Of a DNA stretch of 64,000 nucleotides, positions 1 to 7,893 are shown piece after piece. The DNA is taken from the NCBI GenBank assembly GCA_002839855.1, contig PGYV01000009.1, positions 1-64,000 on the forward strand. The letters are read 5' to 3'. Source of the stretch: Candidatus Goldiibacteriota bacterium HGW-Goldbacteria-1 (lineage in GTDB: Bacteria > Oederibacteriota > PGYV01). The notes beneath the pieces are model-generated. The model did not search any database, was not told the DNA's origin, and saw nothing but the letters and a program-made list of their open reading frames with translations. The position numbers and the translations under genes are program-made. Position 1 is the stretch's first letter. Every line of letters starts with the position of its first letter.

Positions 1-106
1 GAACACCAATTTGCGGCGCGTACTGAAAAAATATACCTAACCCCTGTGAAACCCAGGGACGGATACACAGATGGCCGGATGGAAAGAAGTAAATAAAAAA
101 TCAACT

Positions 107-160
107 GCCGCGCATAATACCGAGCAATTTTATTATAGGCTCGGTATTAAAAGGCGCGCC
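107..160. repeat. Imperfect inverted repeat at left edge
   Basis: Arms AATACCGAG (116-124) and CTCGGTATT (140-148) pair perfectly, flanked by GC-rich outer segments (GCCGCGC at 107 and GGCGCGCC at 153). The outer part resembles the GGCGCGCC/GGCGCGGC intergenic repeat at 59505-59530. No gene is visible in positions 1-203. Probably a degenerate copy of the dispersed palindromic repeat family of this genome. Confidence 0.5.
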
Positions 161-203
161 TGCCACTTCATTCCCCCAACCCCGGTAAGACCAGAAGTAA
201 AAT

Positions 204-234
204 AAAAAAGGCGCCCGGTTAAAGGCGCCTTTTT
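204..234. terminator. Bidirectional rho-independent terminator
   Basis: A-tract, GGCGCC stem (210-215), 8-nt loop, GGCGCC (224-229), then a T-tract. On the minus strand it lies directly downstream of the stop codon of the gene at 252-920, so it most likely ends that transcript. Confidence 0.8.
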
Positions 235-251
235 CTATTGCTGTCTGATTA

Positions 252-920
252 TTACTTTTTTCCTTTGCCTTTTTCTTCCTTTACTTTCTTGGCTGCGTCT
301 TCAACCGCGCCCTTAATTTCTTCTGTTTTACCCTTCATTTCTTTTTTCATCTTTTCTTCTTTGGATTTATTTTCCTTCATCATCTTCTTTTCTTCTTTGG
401 ACATGCCGTTCCATCTTTCTTTTGCCTTTGCAAGCTTTTCAGCCCTTTTTTCTTCGCTCATATTTGTCCAGCGTTTTTCTGCTTTTGCAACAAGTTCAGC
501 CCTTTTTTCAGGCGTAAGGCCGTTTATTTTTTCCTGCGCCTTTGCCTTTATCTGCGCTTTTTCCGCTTCCGGAAGGGCATTCATCTTTTCAGCCGCTTTT
601 GCCTTAACCGCTTCTTTCTGTTCTTCTGTCAATCCATTAAACTTTTTTTCAACTTTTGCCTGTTCTGCGGCTTTCTTCTTGTCATTCATCTTTGCGTACT
701 TTTTTTCAAGTTTCTTTCCGGCTGCCACTTTTCCTGCTTCTGTCATTTTACCAGTTGCTTCCGCAATTGCCGCTTCCTGCTGCTGTACCGGGAGAGCTTC
801 ATAAACCACTTCTTCCACTACTGCTTCATCCTTTGCAATGTCTGTTGCTTCATCCGCAATTGCTGCAGCTGCGAATGTCATGAAAAACATTACCATAAAA
901 AAACCAAGTCCTTTTTTCAT
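252..920 (-). CDS. Secreted Ala/Lys/Glu-rich 19-residue-repeat protein
   Basis: A 222-aa exported protein of unknown function. Residues 1-22 form a signal peptide with a likely cut after AIA (AIA-DEA). Residues 76-189 contain six consecutive 19-residue repeats with the pattern NGLTxExRAExxAKAxxRW; each starts with an Asn/Thr-Gly/Met turn and continues as a charged amphipathic helix. The LTPEKR-type core recalls the LTxxQ motif of Spy/CpxP-like chaperones and DUF3106 proteins, so an extended helical periplasmic protein is plausible, but this is inference. The C-terminus is Lys/Glu-rich. The start ATG has an AGAAGGAG ribosome site. It has its own promoter (1010-1038) and an about 80-nt leader with a hairpin, so it is a separate transcript. 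Confidence 0.8.
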   Translation of the reverse strand: MKKGLGFFMVMFFMTFAAAAIADEATDIAKDEAVVEEVVYEALPVQQQEAAIAEATGKMTEAGKVAAGKKLEKKYAKMNDKKKAAEQAKVEKKFNGLTEEQKEAVKAKAAEKMNALPEAEKAQIKAKAQEKINGLTPEKRAELVAKAEKRWTNMSEEKRAEKLAKAKERWNGMSKEEKKMMKENKSKEEKMKKEMKGKTEEIKGAVEDAAKKVKEEKGKGKK

Positions 921-949
921 TTCTATTTCTCCTTCTTTGGAATAAATTT

Positions 950-971
950 CTGTTATTCACAAGAATAACAG
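950..971 (-). promoter_or_regulatory. Perfect 9-bp stem-loop in leader
   Basis: CTGTTATTC, a 4-nt loop ACAA and GAATAACAG. It sits in the 5' untranslated region of the repeat-protein gene, about 30 nt downstream of the predicted transcription start and 30 nt ahead of its ATG. It could stabilise the mRNA or act as an operator; no T-tract follows, so it is not a standard terminator. Confidence 0.45.
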
Positions 972-1009
972 TAGAATTTTTAGCGTGAATTTTTGATGTG
1001 TTAATTTGA

Positions 1010-1038
1010 ATTATATTCTCATAATACTCCTTTGTCAA
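1010..1038 (-). promoter_or_regulatory. Sigma-70 promoter of the repeat-protein gene
   Basis: On the minus strand: TTGACA (1038-1033), 17-bp spacer, TATAAT (1015-1010). Both boxes match consensus exactly. Predicted start near 1003, giving a leader of about 80 nt. Confidence 0.85.
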
Positions 1039-1046
1039 GTACCGGG

Positions 1047-1805
1047 TCAAATCTGCTGAATTTCCGCGCTCAGGATTTTGTAAAACTTTTCAGACGCCCC
1101 TTTTTCCAGCCATGGCGTGTGTCCGCAGTTTTCAATAAGGATAAATTTTGAATTTTTAACCGCCTGTTCAAGCGGTATCTTCACCCCATCCGCCGGATGC
1201 GGGTCATAATCACCGTGAATTGCCGTTACAGGGCACTGTACTTCCCTTAAAAAATTAATCAGCCCGCCGCTTTTTCTTAATTCTGCCGCTTCTTTCCAGA
1301 CTTTATTGAATATTTCTGCGTTTAATTTTACTTCATCTTTGCTGTCTATCGGGTCATAACTGTCCGCCCTGCCAAATATTTCACCAAACCTTTTAAAAGC
1401 AGCCGGGCTTTGCATATGCGCGCTTAACTTTTCAAGTTCTTCTTTTTCTTTTGGCTCAAGCCTTTCCATGCGGGTCTTTTCTATCTGCAGGGCATATTCT
1501 TCTTCAAACGGCCCGCTTGATATAAGGATAAGCTTTTTTACATGTGAAGGATACGCGGCGGCGAATATAACGGAAAGCCAGGCCCCCCAGGAATAACCGA
1601 TAAGTACAACAGGAATATCCGCGTACTTTTCAATACAATCTTTAAGCTCATTAACCTGCCCTTTTATTGTATCCTGTTTCTGATACGGCTCTAAAACTCC
1701 GGTCAATTCAGACAACTCTTCTGACACAGGCGCCATCTCACCCGCTGCCCCCGGGCCGCCATGAATAACCGCAACAGTATAAGGAGCAATACCGTATTTT
1801 TTCAT
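1047..1805 (-). CDS. Alpha/beta-hydrolase fold protein
   Basis: A 252-aa cytoplasmic alpha/beta hydrolase of the proline-iminopeptidase-like group. Visible motifs: HGGPG (15-19) forming the oxyanion hole, nucleophile elbow GYSWG (70-74, Ser72), acidic residue in HGDYD (Asp199 or Asp201) and catalytic His229 in NCGHTPW. The helical cap lies between residues about 100 and 185. The HGGPG motif is typical of iminopeptidases and related esterases; the substrate cannot be read from sequence. It is monocistronic or shares a transcript with the structured leader/ncRNA upstream (1908-2144), whose 3' end is about 100 nt before the ATG. Confidence 0.85.
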   Translation of the reverse strand: MKKYGIAPYTVAVIHGGPGAAGEMAPVSEELSELTGVLEPYQKQDTIKGQVNELKDCIEKYADIPVVLIGYSWGAWLSVIFAAAYPSHVKKLILISSGPFEEEYALQIEKTRMERLEPKEKEELEKLSAHMQSPAAFKRFGEIFGRADSYDPIDSKDEVKLNAEIFNKVWKEAAELRKSGGLINFLREVQCPVTAIHGDYDPHPADGVKIPLEQAVKNSKFILIENCGHTPWLEKGASEKFYKILSAEIQQI

Positions 1806-1907
1806 ATATCCCCTTTTTTGTTTATAAAAATATTTCTGCTTACCTGCATAATTATATACATAAACATTGAAATATTAAATAAAATTCAGGGATTTTTTAT
1901 GAGATAT

Positions 1908-2001
1908 AAAAAAAGAACGGCGGTTTTGGCAACTGTCGGAGGGGCTTCTTTTTCATGTAGGGCTGCGAACCCTTTTGCCCGTGACTGTTTCCAAAACCGC
2001 C
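1908..2001 (-). terminator. Long-stem terminator ending the candidate ncRNA
   Basis: On the minus strand GGCGGTTTTGG (2001-1991) pairs with CCAAAACCGCC (1929-1919), extended inward by AACAGTC/GACAGTT with one mismatch, and is followed by GTTC and seven T (1914-1908). The apical part contains a further small hairpin GGGTTCGCAGCCC. Confidence 0.75.
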
Positions 2002-2144
2002 TGCCGGTACTGCTGATGCTGCTTCCGGCACTCCCTGTCTGGAGCTCTTTCCAGTTCCGGTGCACTTTCTGTTGCTTTGCACTTTCCGGTTCCGGTGCTG
2101 TTTCTGTTTCTTTTCTCTATCCCGTTCTATTTCCTTTCTCTTGC
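1908..2144 (-). ncRNA. Candidate structured non-coding RNA (about 237 nt)
   Basis: The 480-bp gap between the hydrolase and the ACT-protein gene has no convincing protein gene but carries a complete minus-strand transcription unit: a strong promoter (2179-2151), a purine-rich 5' segment without start codons, several GC-rich stem-loops (CTGGA/TCCAG near 2050-2035, GCCGG/CCGGC near 2030-2003) and a long-stem terminator (2001-1908). CCGGAA is repeated in the 5' half. It does not contain the conserved cores that I know for SRP RNA, RNase P RNA, tmRNA or the GEMM c-di-GMP riboswitch. It could be a free small RNA or a terminated leader controlling the hydrolase downstream. Confidence 0.65.
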
Positions 2145-2150
2145 ATATTA

Positions 2151-2179
2151 ATTATACTTCATAAAATGCAAATAATCAA
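2151..2179 (-). promoter_or_regulatory. Sigma-70 promoter of the candidate ncRNA
   Basis: Minus strand TTGATT (2179-2174), exactly 17 bp, TATAAT (2156-2151). Predicted start near 2144. Confidence 0.8.
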
Positions 2180-2288
2180 ATTTCACACAAAAATAAATAC
2201 CGCCTTTAAAATATTTTTTTCATAAACTGCTGTTTGCTTTTTTGCCTTTACGATATATAATTAGATAAATAAACCTTAGGAGGACGGG

Positions 2289-2534
2289 ATGAAAAAAGAA
2301 CTTATTATTGTTTCAATCACAAAAAGGCTGGACGACGCGGTGCCTGTACAGAAAGTGCTTACCGAACACGGCTGCAGCATTAAAACAAGGCTTGGAATTC
2401 ACGACGCAACCGCCACCACCTGCAGCAATACCGGGCTTTTAATACTGGAAATCATTAACCCCAAAGACGCCGCTATAATGACAACAAAACTTAAGAAAAT
2501 TAAAGGAGTAAATGTAAAAGCCATCAGCATCTAA
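2289..2534 (+). CDS. ACT-like iron-only hydrogenase system regulator family protein
   Basis: An 81-aa single-domain protein with the beta-alpha-beta-beta-alpha-beta pattern of ACT/ferredoxin-like folds. Its size, the opening strand (ELIIVSITKRLDD), the central TRLGIHDA turn and the closing LKKIKGVNVKAISI match the small TM1266-type proteins annotated as putative iron-only hydrogenase system regulators. These are thought to sense a ligand or bind DNA, but the function is not proven. A clear AGGAGG ribosome site precedes the ATG. No hydrogenase gene is in this window. The gene is alone on the plus strand and ends at a terminator shared with the convergent helicase gene. Confidence 0.7.
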   Translation: MKKELIIVSITKRLDDAVPVQKVLTEHGCSIKTRLGIHDATATTCSNTGLLILEIINPKDAAIMTTKLKKIKGVNVKAISI

Positions 2535-2545
2535 ATCAATATATT

Positions 2546-2590
2546 AAAGGCGGGAGGCGGAATTATTATTCTGCCTTCCGCCTTTATTTA
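2546..2590. terminator. Bidirectional terminator between convergent genes
   Basis: AAAGGCGG...AGGC...GAA pairs with TTC...GCCT...CCGCCTTT (about 15 bp with two bulges) around a TTATTA loop, followed by T-rich sequence on both strands. It overlaps the last codon of the helicase gene at 2584. Confidence 0.8.
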
Positions 2591-4491
2591 TTAAAAAAGT
2601 TTATAACATTATCCATGTTGCTTGTAATATCCGCATCCGGAAGGGATTTAATGAAACTTTTACCGTAGGTTTTTTTTGTGATACGTGTATCAAGTATTAT
2701 AACCGCGCCGCGGTCTTCCTTGCCCCTTATTAACCTGCCAAATCCCTGCTTTAACATAAAGACAGCCCTTGGCAGCGCAATGTCCGCGAAATCATTCCCG
2801 CCCTGCTCTTTCACGTGCCTGTATATGGCTTTCTGAAGCGGGTGTTCCGGCACTTCAAACGGAAGTTTAGTTATAACCACGCATTTTAAAGCGTCGCCTT
2901 TTATGTCCACTCCCTGCCAGAAAGAACTTGTAGCAAATAAAACAGCGGGCCCTTCCCTGAACTTTTCAATAAGTTTCACGGCGTTAAACTGCCCCTGCAT
3001 AAGAAATTTTATACCCCTAAATTTAGGCTTTAACGCTTCATACGATTTTTTCATAAGGTCAATACTGGTAAAAAGTATCAGAGTGGCGCCGCCTGTAATC
3101 TCTATCACTTCCTGAAGCCTGCCTGTCAAAGCGGGTGCAAACTCTTTTTCAGAAGGCAGCGGCAGTTCTTTTTCAAGGTACAGGATACTCTGTTTTTTAT
3201 AATCAAACGGGGATTTTAAAACCCCCTGATTCGCGGAATGCACGCCGAATTGTTTTGTGATGTATGAAAAATCCTCCCCCGCGGCAAGCGTGGCAGAAGT
3301 CATAATTACACTTTCATAAGACGAAGCTATCTTTTCTTCAAAATCCTCATCAAGCCTGTAAGGGGTTATCCATAGGTTCACATTGCTGTCAGGTTCCTGT
3401 TCCAGCCAGTAAAAGTATTTTGGATTGTTCCTGTTCAGCCAGTCCTTAACGGTAATGGCGGAACCTTCCAGCGAGCCGAATAAATATTCAGCGTATTTGC
3501 GCTCGTCAGAAGTGTCTGCCTCGGCGGCTTTTCCCTTCAATATATACATAAGGTCTGCAAGTTCTTTTTGCAGGTCAATAAATGAAGAAACCTGCCTGTC
3601 TATAAGCGCGGTATTTTTTCTGTCAAGCTGCAGTTCCCTTTCTGATAACAGCAGGCGTATGAATTCATCCACGGATTTTTTAACAGCTGCCGTACTGGAA
3701 TTTTTATCTTTTTTTCTGCTTTTTCCCGCCCCATAAACAAAATCCGCGGCTTCCGCAAGCAGCGATGCAAAACCAAATGAGGAAAAGCACCTGCTTATCA
3801 TCTCCCTCATCACCTCTTCAAGCTTGTGCGCTTCATCAAAAACCACACATGACGCTTCCGGCAGTATCTTCGCGCCGAAAACTATATCGCTGAAAAACAG
3901 GTGGTGATTTACCACAACAATGTGGCACTTGCTTAAACGCCTTCTCATTGTCCAGTAATGGCACTTGCGAAAATGCTCGCATGATTCTTCCGCGCACTGG
4001 TTTTTATCCCTGTTAATGGACGACCATACTTCTTCGGGTATGTGAAAAGGGCTGTTTTCTTTCAACCCCTGCGCGTTATTTAGAAAATCAATAATATTGC
4101 CGGAACCTCCCGCGTCCTGAAACAGCGTACTCTTATCCTGCAGCGCGAAAGCGCGCCTGCGGCACATATAATTGGACATTCCATACGCGGCTTCAAATTT
4201 TAATTCCGGAAATATCTTCTGCACCACAGGAAGGTCTTTTTTGATAATCTGCGACTGCAGCGTCCTTGAATAAGTGGTGATTATCACCCTGGTATCATTT
4301 TTTATGGCGTGTTCCGCGGCCGGTATAAGGTAGCCAAGCGTTTTACCCACGCCTGTGCCTGCTTCTATTAAAAGATTTTCCCCGCGCGATATGGCCTTAT
4401 GCACCGCTTTGGCCATTGCTATCTGTTCAGGCCTCTCTTCAAAGTCCGGTATTACCGAAGGCACATCTTCTGTAAAATATTTTTCAATCAT
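2584..4491 (-). CDS. dinG: DinG/YoaA-family ATP-dependent DNA helicase
   Basis: A 635-aa superfamily-2 helicase of the XPD/Rad3 (DinG/YoaA) type, which unwinds DNA 5'-3' during repair. Visible: Q-like element PEQIAMAKAV (21-30), Walker A EAGTGVGKT (43-51), four cysteines for the 4Fe-4S cluster (Cys110, 166, 171, 177), DEAH box (219-222), VVNHHLFF just before it, and C-terminal motif VI QGFGRLIRGKEDRG. The length is that of YoaA and of DinG proteins without an exonuclease domain. Start ATG chosen because the helicase domain begins about 15 residues in. It stands alone; the upstream gap holds a MITE-like inverted repeat. Confidence 0.93.
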   Translation of the reverse strand: MIEKYFTEDVPSVIPDFEERPEQIAMAKAVHKAISRGENLLIEAGTGVGKTLGYLIPAAEHAIKNDTRVIITTYSRTLQSQIIKKDLPVVQKIFPELKFEAAYGMSNYMCRRRAFALQDKSTLFQDAGGSGNIIDFLNNAQGLKENSPFHIPEEVWSSINRDKNQCAEESCEHFRKCHYWTMRRRLSKCHIVVVNHHLFFSDIVFGAKILPEASCVVFDEAHKLEEVMREMISRCFSSFGFASLLAEAADFVYGAGKSRKKDKNSSTAAVKKSVDEFIRLLLSERELQLDRKNTALIDRQVSSFIDLQKELADLMYILKGKAAEADTSDERKYAEYLFGSLEGSAITVKDWLNRNNPKYFYWLEQEPDSNVNLWITPYRLDEDFEEKIASSYESVIMTSATLAAGEDFSYITKQFGVHSANQGVLKSPFDYKKQSILYLEKELPLPSEKEFAPALTGRLQEVIEITGGATLILFTSIDLMKKSYEALKPKFRGIKFLMQGQFNAVKLIEKFREGPAVLFATSSFWQGVDIKGDALKCVVITKLPFEVPEHPLQKAIYRHVKEQGGNDFADIALPRAVFMLKQGFGRLIRGKEDRGAVIILDTRITKKTYGKSFIKSLPDADITSNMDNVINFFNK

Positions 4492-4550
4492 ATATTGTAA
4501 ACATCCTTTTTAATGCTGATTTATCCAATAAACTGTTATCCCGTATCTGC

Positions 4551-4693
4551 TTAGATGCTTGGACGCTTGGATGCTTGGTAAAAACCCAAATCAACTGCCG
4601 CGGGCTAAAGACTCGCATCTACTAAAACGTCCAAACTGCTGAGCAATCTTGTTTTTTTGTACTTGCCAAGCATCCAAGCCTCTAACCATCTAA
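4551..4693. repeat. MITE-like element with 28-bp inverted ends
   Basis: Left end 4551-4578 and right end 4666-4693 are inverted copies matching at 25 of 28 positions; the inner 14 bp (GCTTGGATGCTTGG at 4565-4578, CCAAGCATCCAAGC at 4666-4679) are perfect. The 87-bp core carries CCGCGGGCTAAAGACTCGC, a degenerate copy of the CGCGGGCT...AGACCCGCG repeat. No coding capacity. It occupies the spacer between the TPR gene and the helicase gene. Confidence 0.65.
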
Positions 4694-4705
4694 CCTTCCG
4701 CCTTC

Positions 4706-5479
4706 TTACCAGTCCTTCTCATTTGAATTCGGGTCTTTTTGCCCCTGCTGCGGTTCATTCATCTGCCGCTGCATATACTGCATTATCTCTTCAGGGGACA
4801 TACGCATCATATCAAAGGGATTAAGCTGCCGTGTATTATTTTGCTTCTGCTGCTCTTTTCCCTGCCTGTTAAAATACTGCTGAAGCTGTTTTTCCTGTTT
4901 CTGCATCATATTAAGCATTGCCTGCGCTTCATCTTCACTCATCCCGCCAAGCTTCTGCTTTCTTGCTTCCTGTTGTTCTTTTGCCTGCTGCTCTTCTGAT
5001 TTGCCGGCGCCGTCTTCGGACTGCTTCTCATCACCGGCTTTATTTTTATCAGGCTGCTGCTTGTCCTGATTTTTCTGTTGTTCCTGTTTATCGCCCTGCC
5101 CTTTATCATTATTTTCTTTCTGCTTATCCTGCTTGTTATCCTTATTGTCCTGTTTCTTTTGAGGCTGTTCTTTTATCTTCTCTTGTGTCACTTTTATATT
5201 GTACTTTATATCTTCATCCTTAGGTTTTAATTCTTCCGCTTTTTTATACATAGACAGGGCGTCTTCGTACTGTTCCATTCTAAAAAGGGAGTTTCCGGCA
5301 TTATAATACCCTTCATAATACTTTGGGTGTTTTTTTATAAATTCATTATAGTCAGACACGGCTTTATCATACTGCCCGTTTAAGTAGTTTTTATTGCCTT
5401 CTTTAAAATAATTTTTGGCGTATGCCGGAATGGCTGCAAACACCATAAGCACTGTTATTATTAACAATTTTTTCATCAT
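4706..5479 (-). CDS. Secreted TPR protein with Gln/Lys-rich tail
   Basis: A 257-aa exported protein. Signal peptide 1-21 (cleavage after AYA), then about three TPR helices pairs (residues 24-125; e.g. YLNGQYDKAVSDYNEFIKKHP), then a low-complexity Lys/Gln/Asp-rich segment (about 115-170) and a helical Gln-rich tail ending in PNSNEKDW. Layout resembles the TPR subunit BatC/BatE of aerotolerance operons, which also have charged low-complexity C-termini; however no MoxR/BatA/BatB genes are adjacent, so only a scaffold role is supportable. Monocistronic, flanked by the repeat element on its 3' side. Confidence 0.8.
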   Translation of the reverse strand: MMKKLLIITVLMVFAAIPAYAKNYFKEGNKNYLNGQYDKAVSDYNEFIKKHPKYYEGYYNAGNSLFRMEQYEDALSMYKKAEELKPKDEDIKYNIKVTQEKIKEQPQKKQDNKDNKQDKQKENNDKGQGDKQEQQKNQDKQQPDKNKAGDEKQSEDGAGKSEEQQAKEQQEARKQKLGGMSEDEAQAMLNMMQKQEKQLQQYFNRQGKEQQKQNNTRQLNPFDMMRMSPEEIMQYMQRQMNEPQQGQKDPNSNEKDW

Positions 5480-5581
5480 TACCTCTTTAAATAATTTTAA
5501 AAATTATAAGGTAATCAATTCAAAATGTAAAGGGTTTCACGCAGATTGGACGTAATAAAAGTGAAAAAGGCTGCCGGTTTA

Positions 5582-6709
5582 TCAGCTTACTGTTTTTTTA
5601 AACTGCTTTATGGCAATGGCAAAAATTATGCCGCCAAACGCAATAAGCGCAAGTGTTTGCGGCAAAAGTTCCATAAATCCAAGGTCTTTTAAAAAAATTC
5701 CTTTAAGTATTACATTGTAATGCGTCAGCGGAAGGCCGTAAGCAATAAACTGCAGCGCGGCAGGCATGTTGTTTATGGGAAAGATGAACCCTGAAAGCAG
5801 TATGTTTGGAACAATAAAGAACATGGATGTCAGCATAGCCTGCTGCTGTGTGGAAGAAACCGTGGAAATAAGGATGCCAAGCCCCAGATTGGCAAATATC
5901 ATAAACATGGAAAGCGTCAACAGGAGGATAAAACTGCCTTCAAGGCTTATTCTGAAAAGTAAAAGGCACAGCACTGTTATAAGCACAATATCTATCAGCG
6001 CAAATATTATATAGGGTACTGTTTTTCCTGTAATAATTTCCATTGGTTTTATGGGCGTTACCACAAGCTGCTCTATATTACCGTTCTCTTTCTCCCGCAC
6101 TATTGATACAGCTGTTATGATAATGGTTATAATCATAAGAATCATCCCCATTACCCCCGGGACCATTGTCTGCGCGCTTTTAAGCTCCGGATTGTACCAG
6201 ACCCGCTCTTCAAGCTTTATTTCAGGCAGGTTGCCGATAAGCGGCTTCATTATTTCCATTTTTTCCGCGAATACATCCGCGGAGAAACCCTGAATTATTG
6301 ATGACGCCCTGTTCATGGAAATAAGCGATGCATTGCTGTCGCTGCCGTCAATTATTACCTGCACTTTTACCGGCCTGCCTTTTTTTATCAAAGTGTCAAA
6401 ATCCCCCGGTATCCTTATGGCTATTAACGCTTTGCTTTTGCCGAGTATTTCATCAATTTCTTCAGGATTATTTATGACGTATTTTACGTTAAAATATTCG
6501 CTGTTTATAAATTTATCCGCAAGGCCGCGCGCCTGCGCCGACGGTTTTTCAATACATATTGCCGTGGACACATGCTTAATATCGGTCGTTGCCACGTATC
6601 CAAAAATAATCATCTGTATTATAGGCGCCACAATAAGCATTTTTATCATGCCGGTCCTTTTAATTTCTGTCATCTCTTTTTTTATCATGTAAAATATGGG
6701 ATGTTTCAT
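5582..6709 (-). CDS. ABC-2 type permease (YbhR/YbhS-like), second copy
   Basis: Inner-membrane permease of 375 aa from the ATG at 6709 (GAGG site upstream; the open frame extends 34 codons further into the neighbouring gene, with unlikely Cys-rich sequence). One N-terminal helix (about 20-40), a periplasmic domain of about 140 residues containing EERVWYNPELKS, then five C-terminal helices including TAVSIVREKENGNIEQLVVTP, the ABC-2 signature region before the membrane. It pairs with the homologous permease at 6723-7880 (13 bp upstream) and two ATPases to form an exporter like YbhFSR, which in E. coli exports drugs/Na+. Last gene of the operon. Confidence 0.9.
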   Translation of the reverse strand: MKHPIFYMIKKEMTEIKRTGMIKMLIVAPIIQMIIFGYVATTDIKHVSTAICIEKPSAQARGLADKFINSEYFNVKYVINNPEEIDEILGKSKALIAIRIPGDFDTLIKKGRPVKVQVIIDGSDSNASLISMNRASSIIQGFSADVFAEKMEIMKPLIGNLPEIKLEERVWYNPELKSAQTMVPGVMGMILMIITIIITAVSIVREKENGNIEQLVVTPIKPMEIITGKTVPYIIFALIDIVLITVLCLLLFRISLEGSFILLLTLSMFMIFANLGLGILISTVSSTQQQAMLTSMFFIVPNILLSGFIFPINNMPAALQFIAYGLPLTHYNVILKGIFLKDLGFMELLPQTLALIAFGGIIFAIAIKQFKKTVS

Positions 6710-6722
6710 TGTTATTTCGGCC

Positions 6723-7880
6723 TCACATGTATTTTCTGAATCTTTTCGCGGATGCAGCCACAAAAAATAATCCAAACACAAGCAGCAGCAGCGCTTCCGG
6801 ATACAGGACATTAAACCCCACCCCGGGTTTTAAAAACAGCGACCTTAAAGCGGTTAGAAAATATTTGGCCGGCACAACATAACTTATTACCTGTATTATT
6901 TTCGGCATTGAAGCCACCGGAAAAACAAACCCCGACAGCAGTATGGAAGGCAGCATTGTCGCCATTACAGTGCCTATAACGGCAACTGTCTGATTGGGCG
7001 CCACACTGGAAATAAGCATTCCCATTCCCATAGCGGTAAATATAAACATTACCGACATTAAGAGGAAAGCTATCAAATCCCCCCTGAACGGCACTTTAAA
7101 CCACAGCATCCCCACAACCGCCACTATTATCACATCCACAAATCCTATTATCACATACGGAAAAAGTTTCCCCGCCATCAGTTCAAGCGGTTTTACCGGT
7201 GTGGATATCAGCTGCTCAAATGTACCGCGCTCTTTTTCCCTGACAACAGTAAGCGATGTAAGCGTACCCGCGATAAGCATCATAAGAATTGCAATTAAAC
7301 CCGGCACGATAAAATTTACGCTTTTCATCTGCGGGTTATACCAGACCCTTGGTTCTGCCATAACAGCCGGAATATTTTTTGGGTTTACACCGCGCATCTT
7401 TACCTTTTCAAGTATTATGCCGCGCGAATATATAATCGTAATGGCAGAGACATAACCTATAGCCACTGTGGACGTATTTGGTTCTGACCCGTCGCAAATA
7501 AGCTGCACAGAGGTTTTTCTATTGCTTTTTAAATCCGAAGAAAAACCTTTTGGCACTGAAAGTATTGCCCTTACTTTATTTACCCTTAAAGCCTCCACGC
7601 TTTTTTTCATGTCATTATACGCGGGTTCATACAGGGTAAAATATCCCGATGCTTCAAATTTTGACACGTACTGCCTGCTGTAAGCGGTGTTGTCATAATC
7701 AACCACCGATATGTTTATGTTCTTTATGTCAAAAGTAACCGCGTAACCATAAAGGATAAGCAGCACCACGGGTGCTAAAAGCGCTATTCCAAGCGAGCGC
7801 GGATCCCGTTTTATCTGCAAAAATTCCTTTCGCATGACGGGAATTACCCTTTTTATGTCAAGCCTGCCCTGCCCTTTCAC
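6723..7880 (-). CDS. ABC-2 type permease (YbhS/YbhR-like), first copy
   Basis: A 385-aa inner-membrane permease with the same plan as its neighbour: N-terminal helix (about 27-48), periplasmic domain with AEPRVWYNPQMKS, then helices with LTVVREKERGTFEQLISTP preceding the C-terminal membrane domain. Starts at GTG 7880 with GGAAGGTG upstream, 13 bp after the ATPase stop codon. The two permeases are clearly paralogous and likely form a heterodimer. The RVWYNP motif in the periplasmic loop is characteristic of YbhS/YbhR-type exporters. Confidence 0.9.
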   Translation of the reverse strand: MKGQGRLDIKRVIPVMRKEFLQIKRDPRSLGIALLAPVVLLILYGYAVTFDIKNINISVVDYDNTAYSRQYVSKFEASGYFTLYEPAYNDMKKSVEALRVNKVRAILSVPKGFSSDLKSNRKTSVQLICDGSEPNTSTVAIGYVSAITIIYSRGIILEKVKMRGVNPKNIPAVMAEPRVWYNPQMKSVNFIVPGLIAILMMLIAGTLTSLTVVREKERGTFEQLISTPVKPLELMAGKLFPYVIIGFVDVIIVAVVGMLWFKVPFRGDLIAFLLMSVMFIFTAMGMGMLISSVAPNQTVAVIGTVMATMLPSILLSGFVFPVASMPKIIQVISYVVPAKYFLTALRSLFLKPGVGFNVLYPEALLLLVFGLFFVAASAKRFRKYM

Positions 7881-7893
7881 TTTTCACCTTCCA

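Noticed and set aside
238-804. Long plus-strand frame opposite the repeat-protein gene
   Set aside because: It is the complement of a Lys/Glu/Ala-repeat gene with a clear promoter, ribosome site and signal peptide on the other strand; its own protein is Phe/Ser-rich with no ribosome site.
850-1050. Minus-strand frame of 66 codons over the leader of the repeat-protein gene
   Set aside because: It spans a consensus promoter and a stem-loop and lacks protein-like composition.
1950-1975. T-arm-like GGGTTCGCAGCCC, suggesting tmRNA or a tRNA
   Set aside because: The conserved A of the T-loop is replaced and no acceptor stem, CCA or tag frame is present.
1897-2082. 61-codon minus-strand frame within the ncRNA
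   Set aside because: No ribosome site, low-quality composition, and it runs through the terminator stem and T-tract.
1900-2180. Match to SRP RNA (GGAAGCAGC) or GEMM riboswitch (GGGCAAA)
   Set aside because: Only short fragments agree; the full conserved cores are absent.
1761-2225. Plus-strand frame through the ncRNA region
   Set aside because: It crosses the hydrolase start, has no ribosome site, and reads through the hairpins of a minus-strand transcription unit.
4739-5223. Plus-strand Leu/His-rich frames
   Set aside because: Complement of the Gln/Lys-rich low-complexity tail of the TPR gene.
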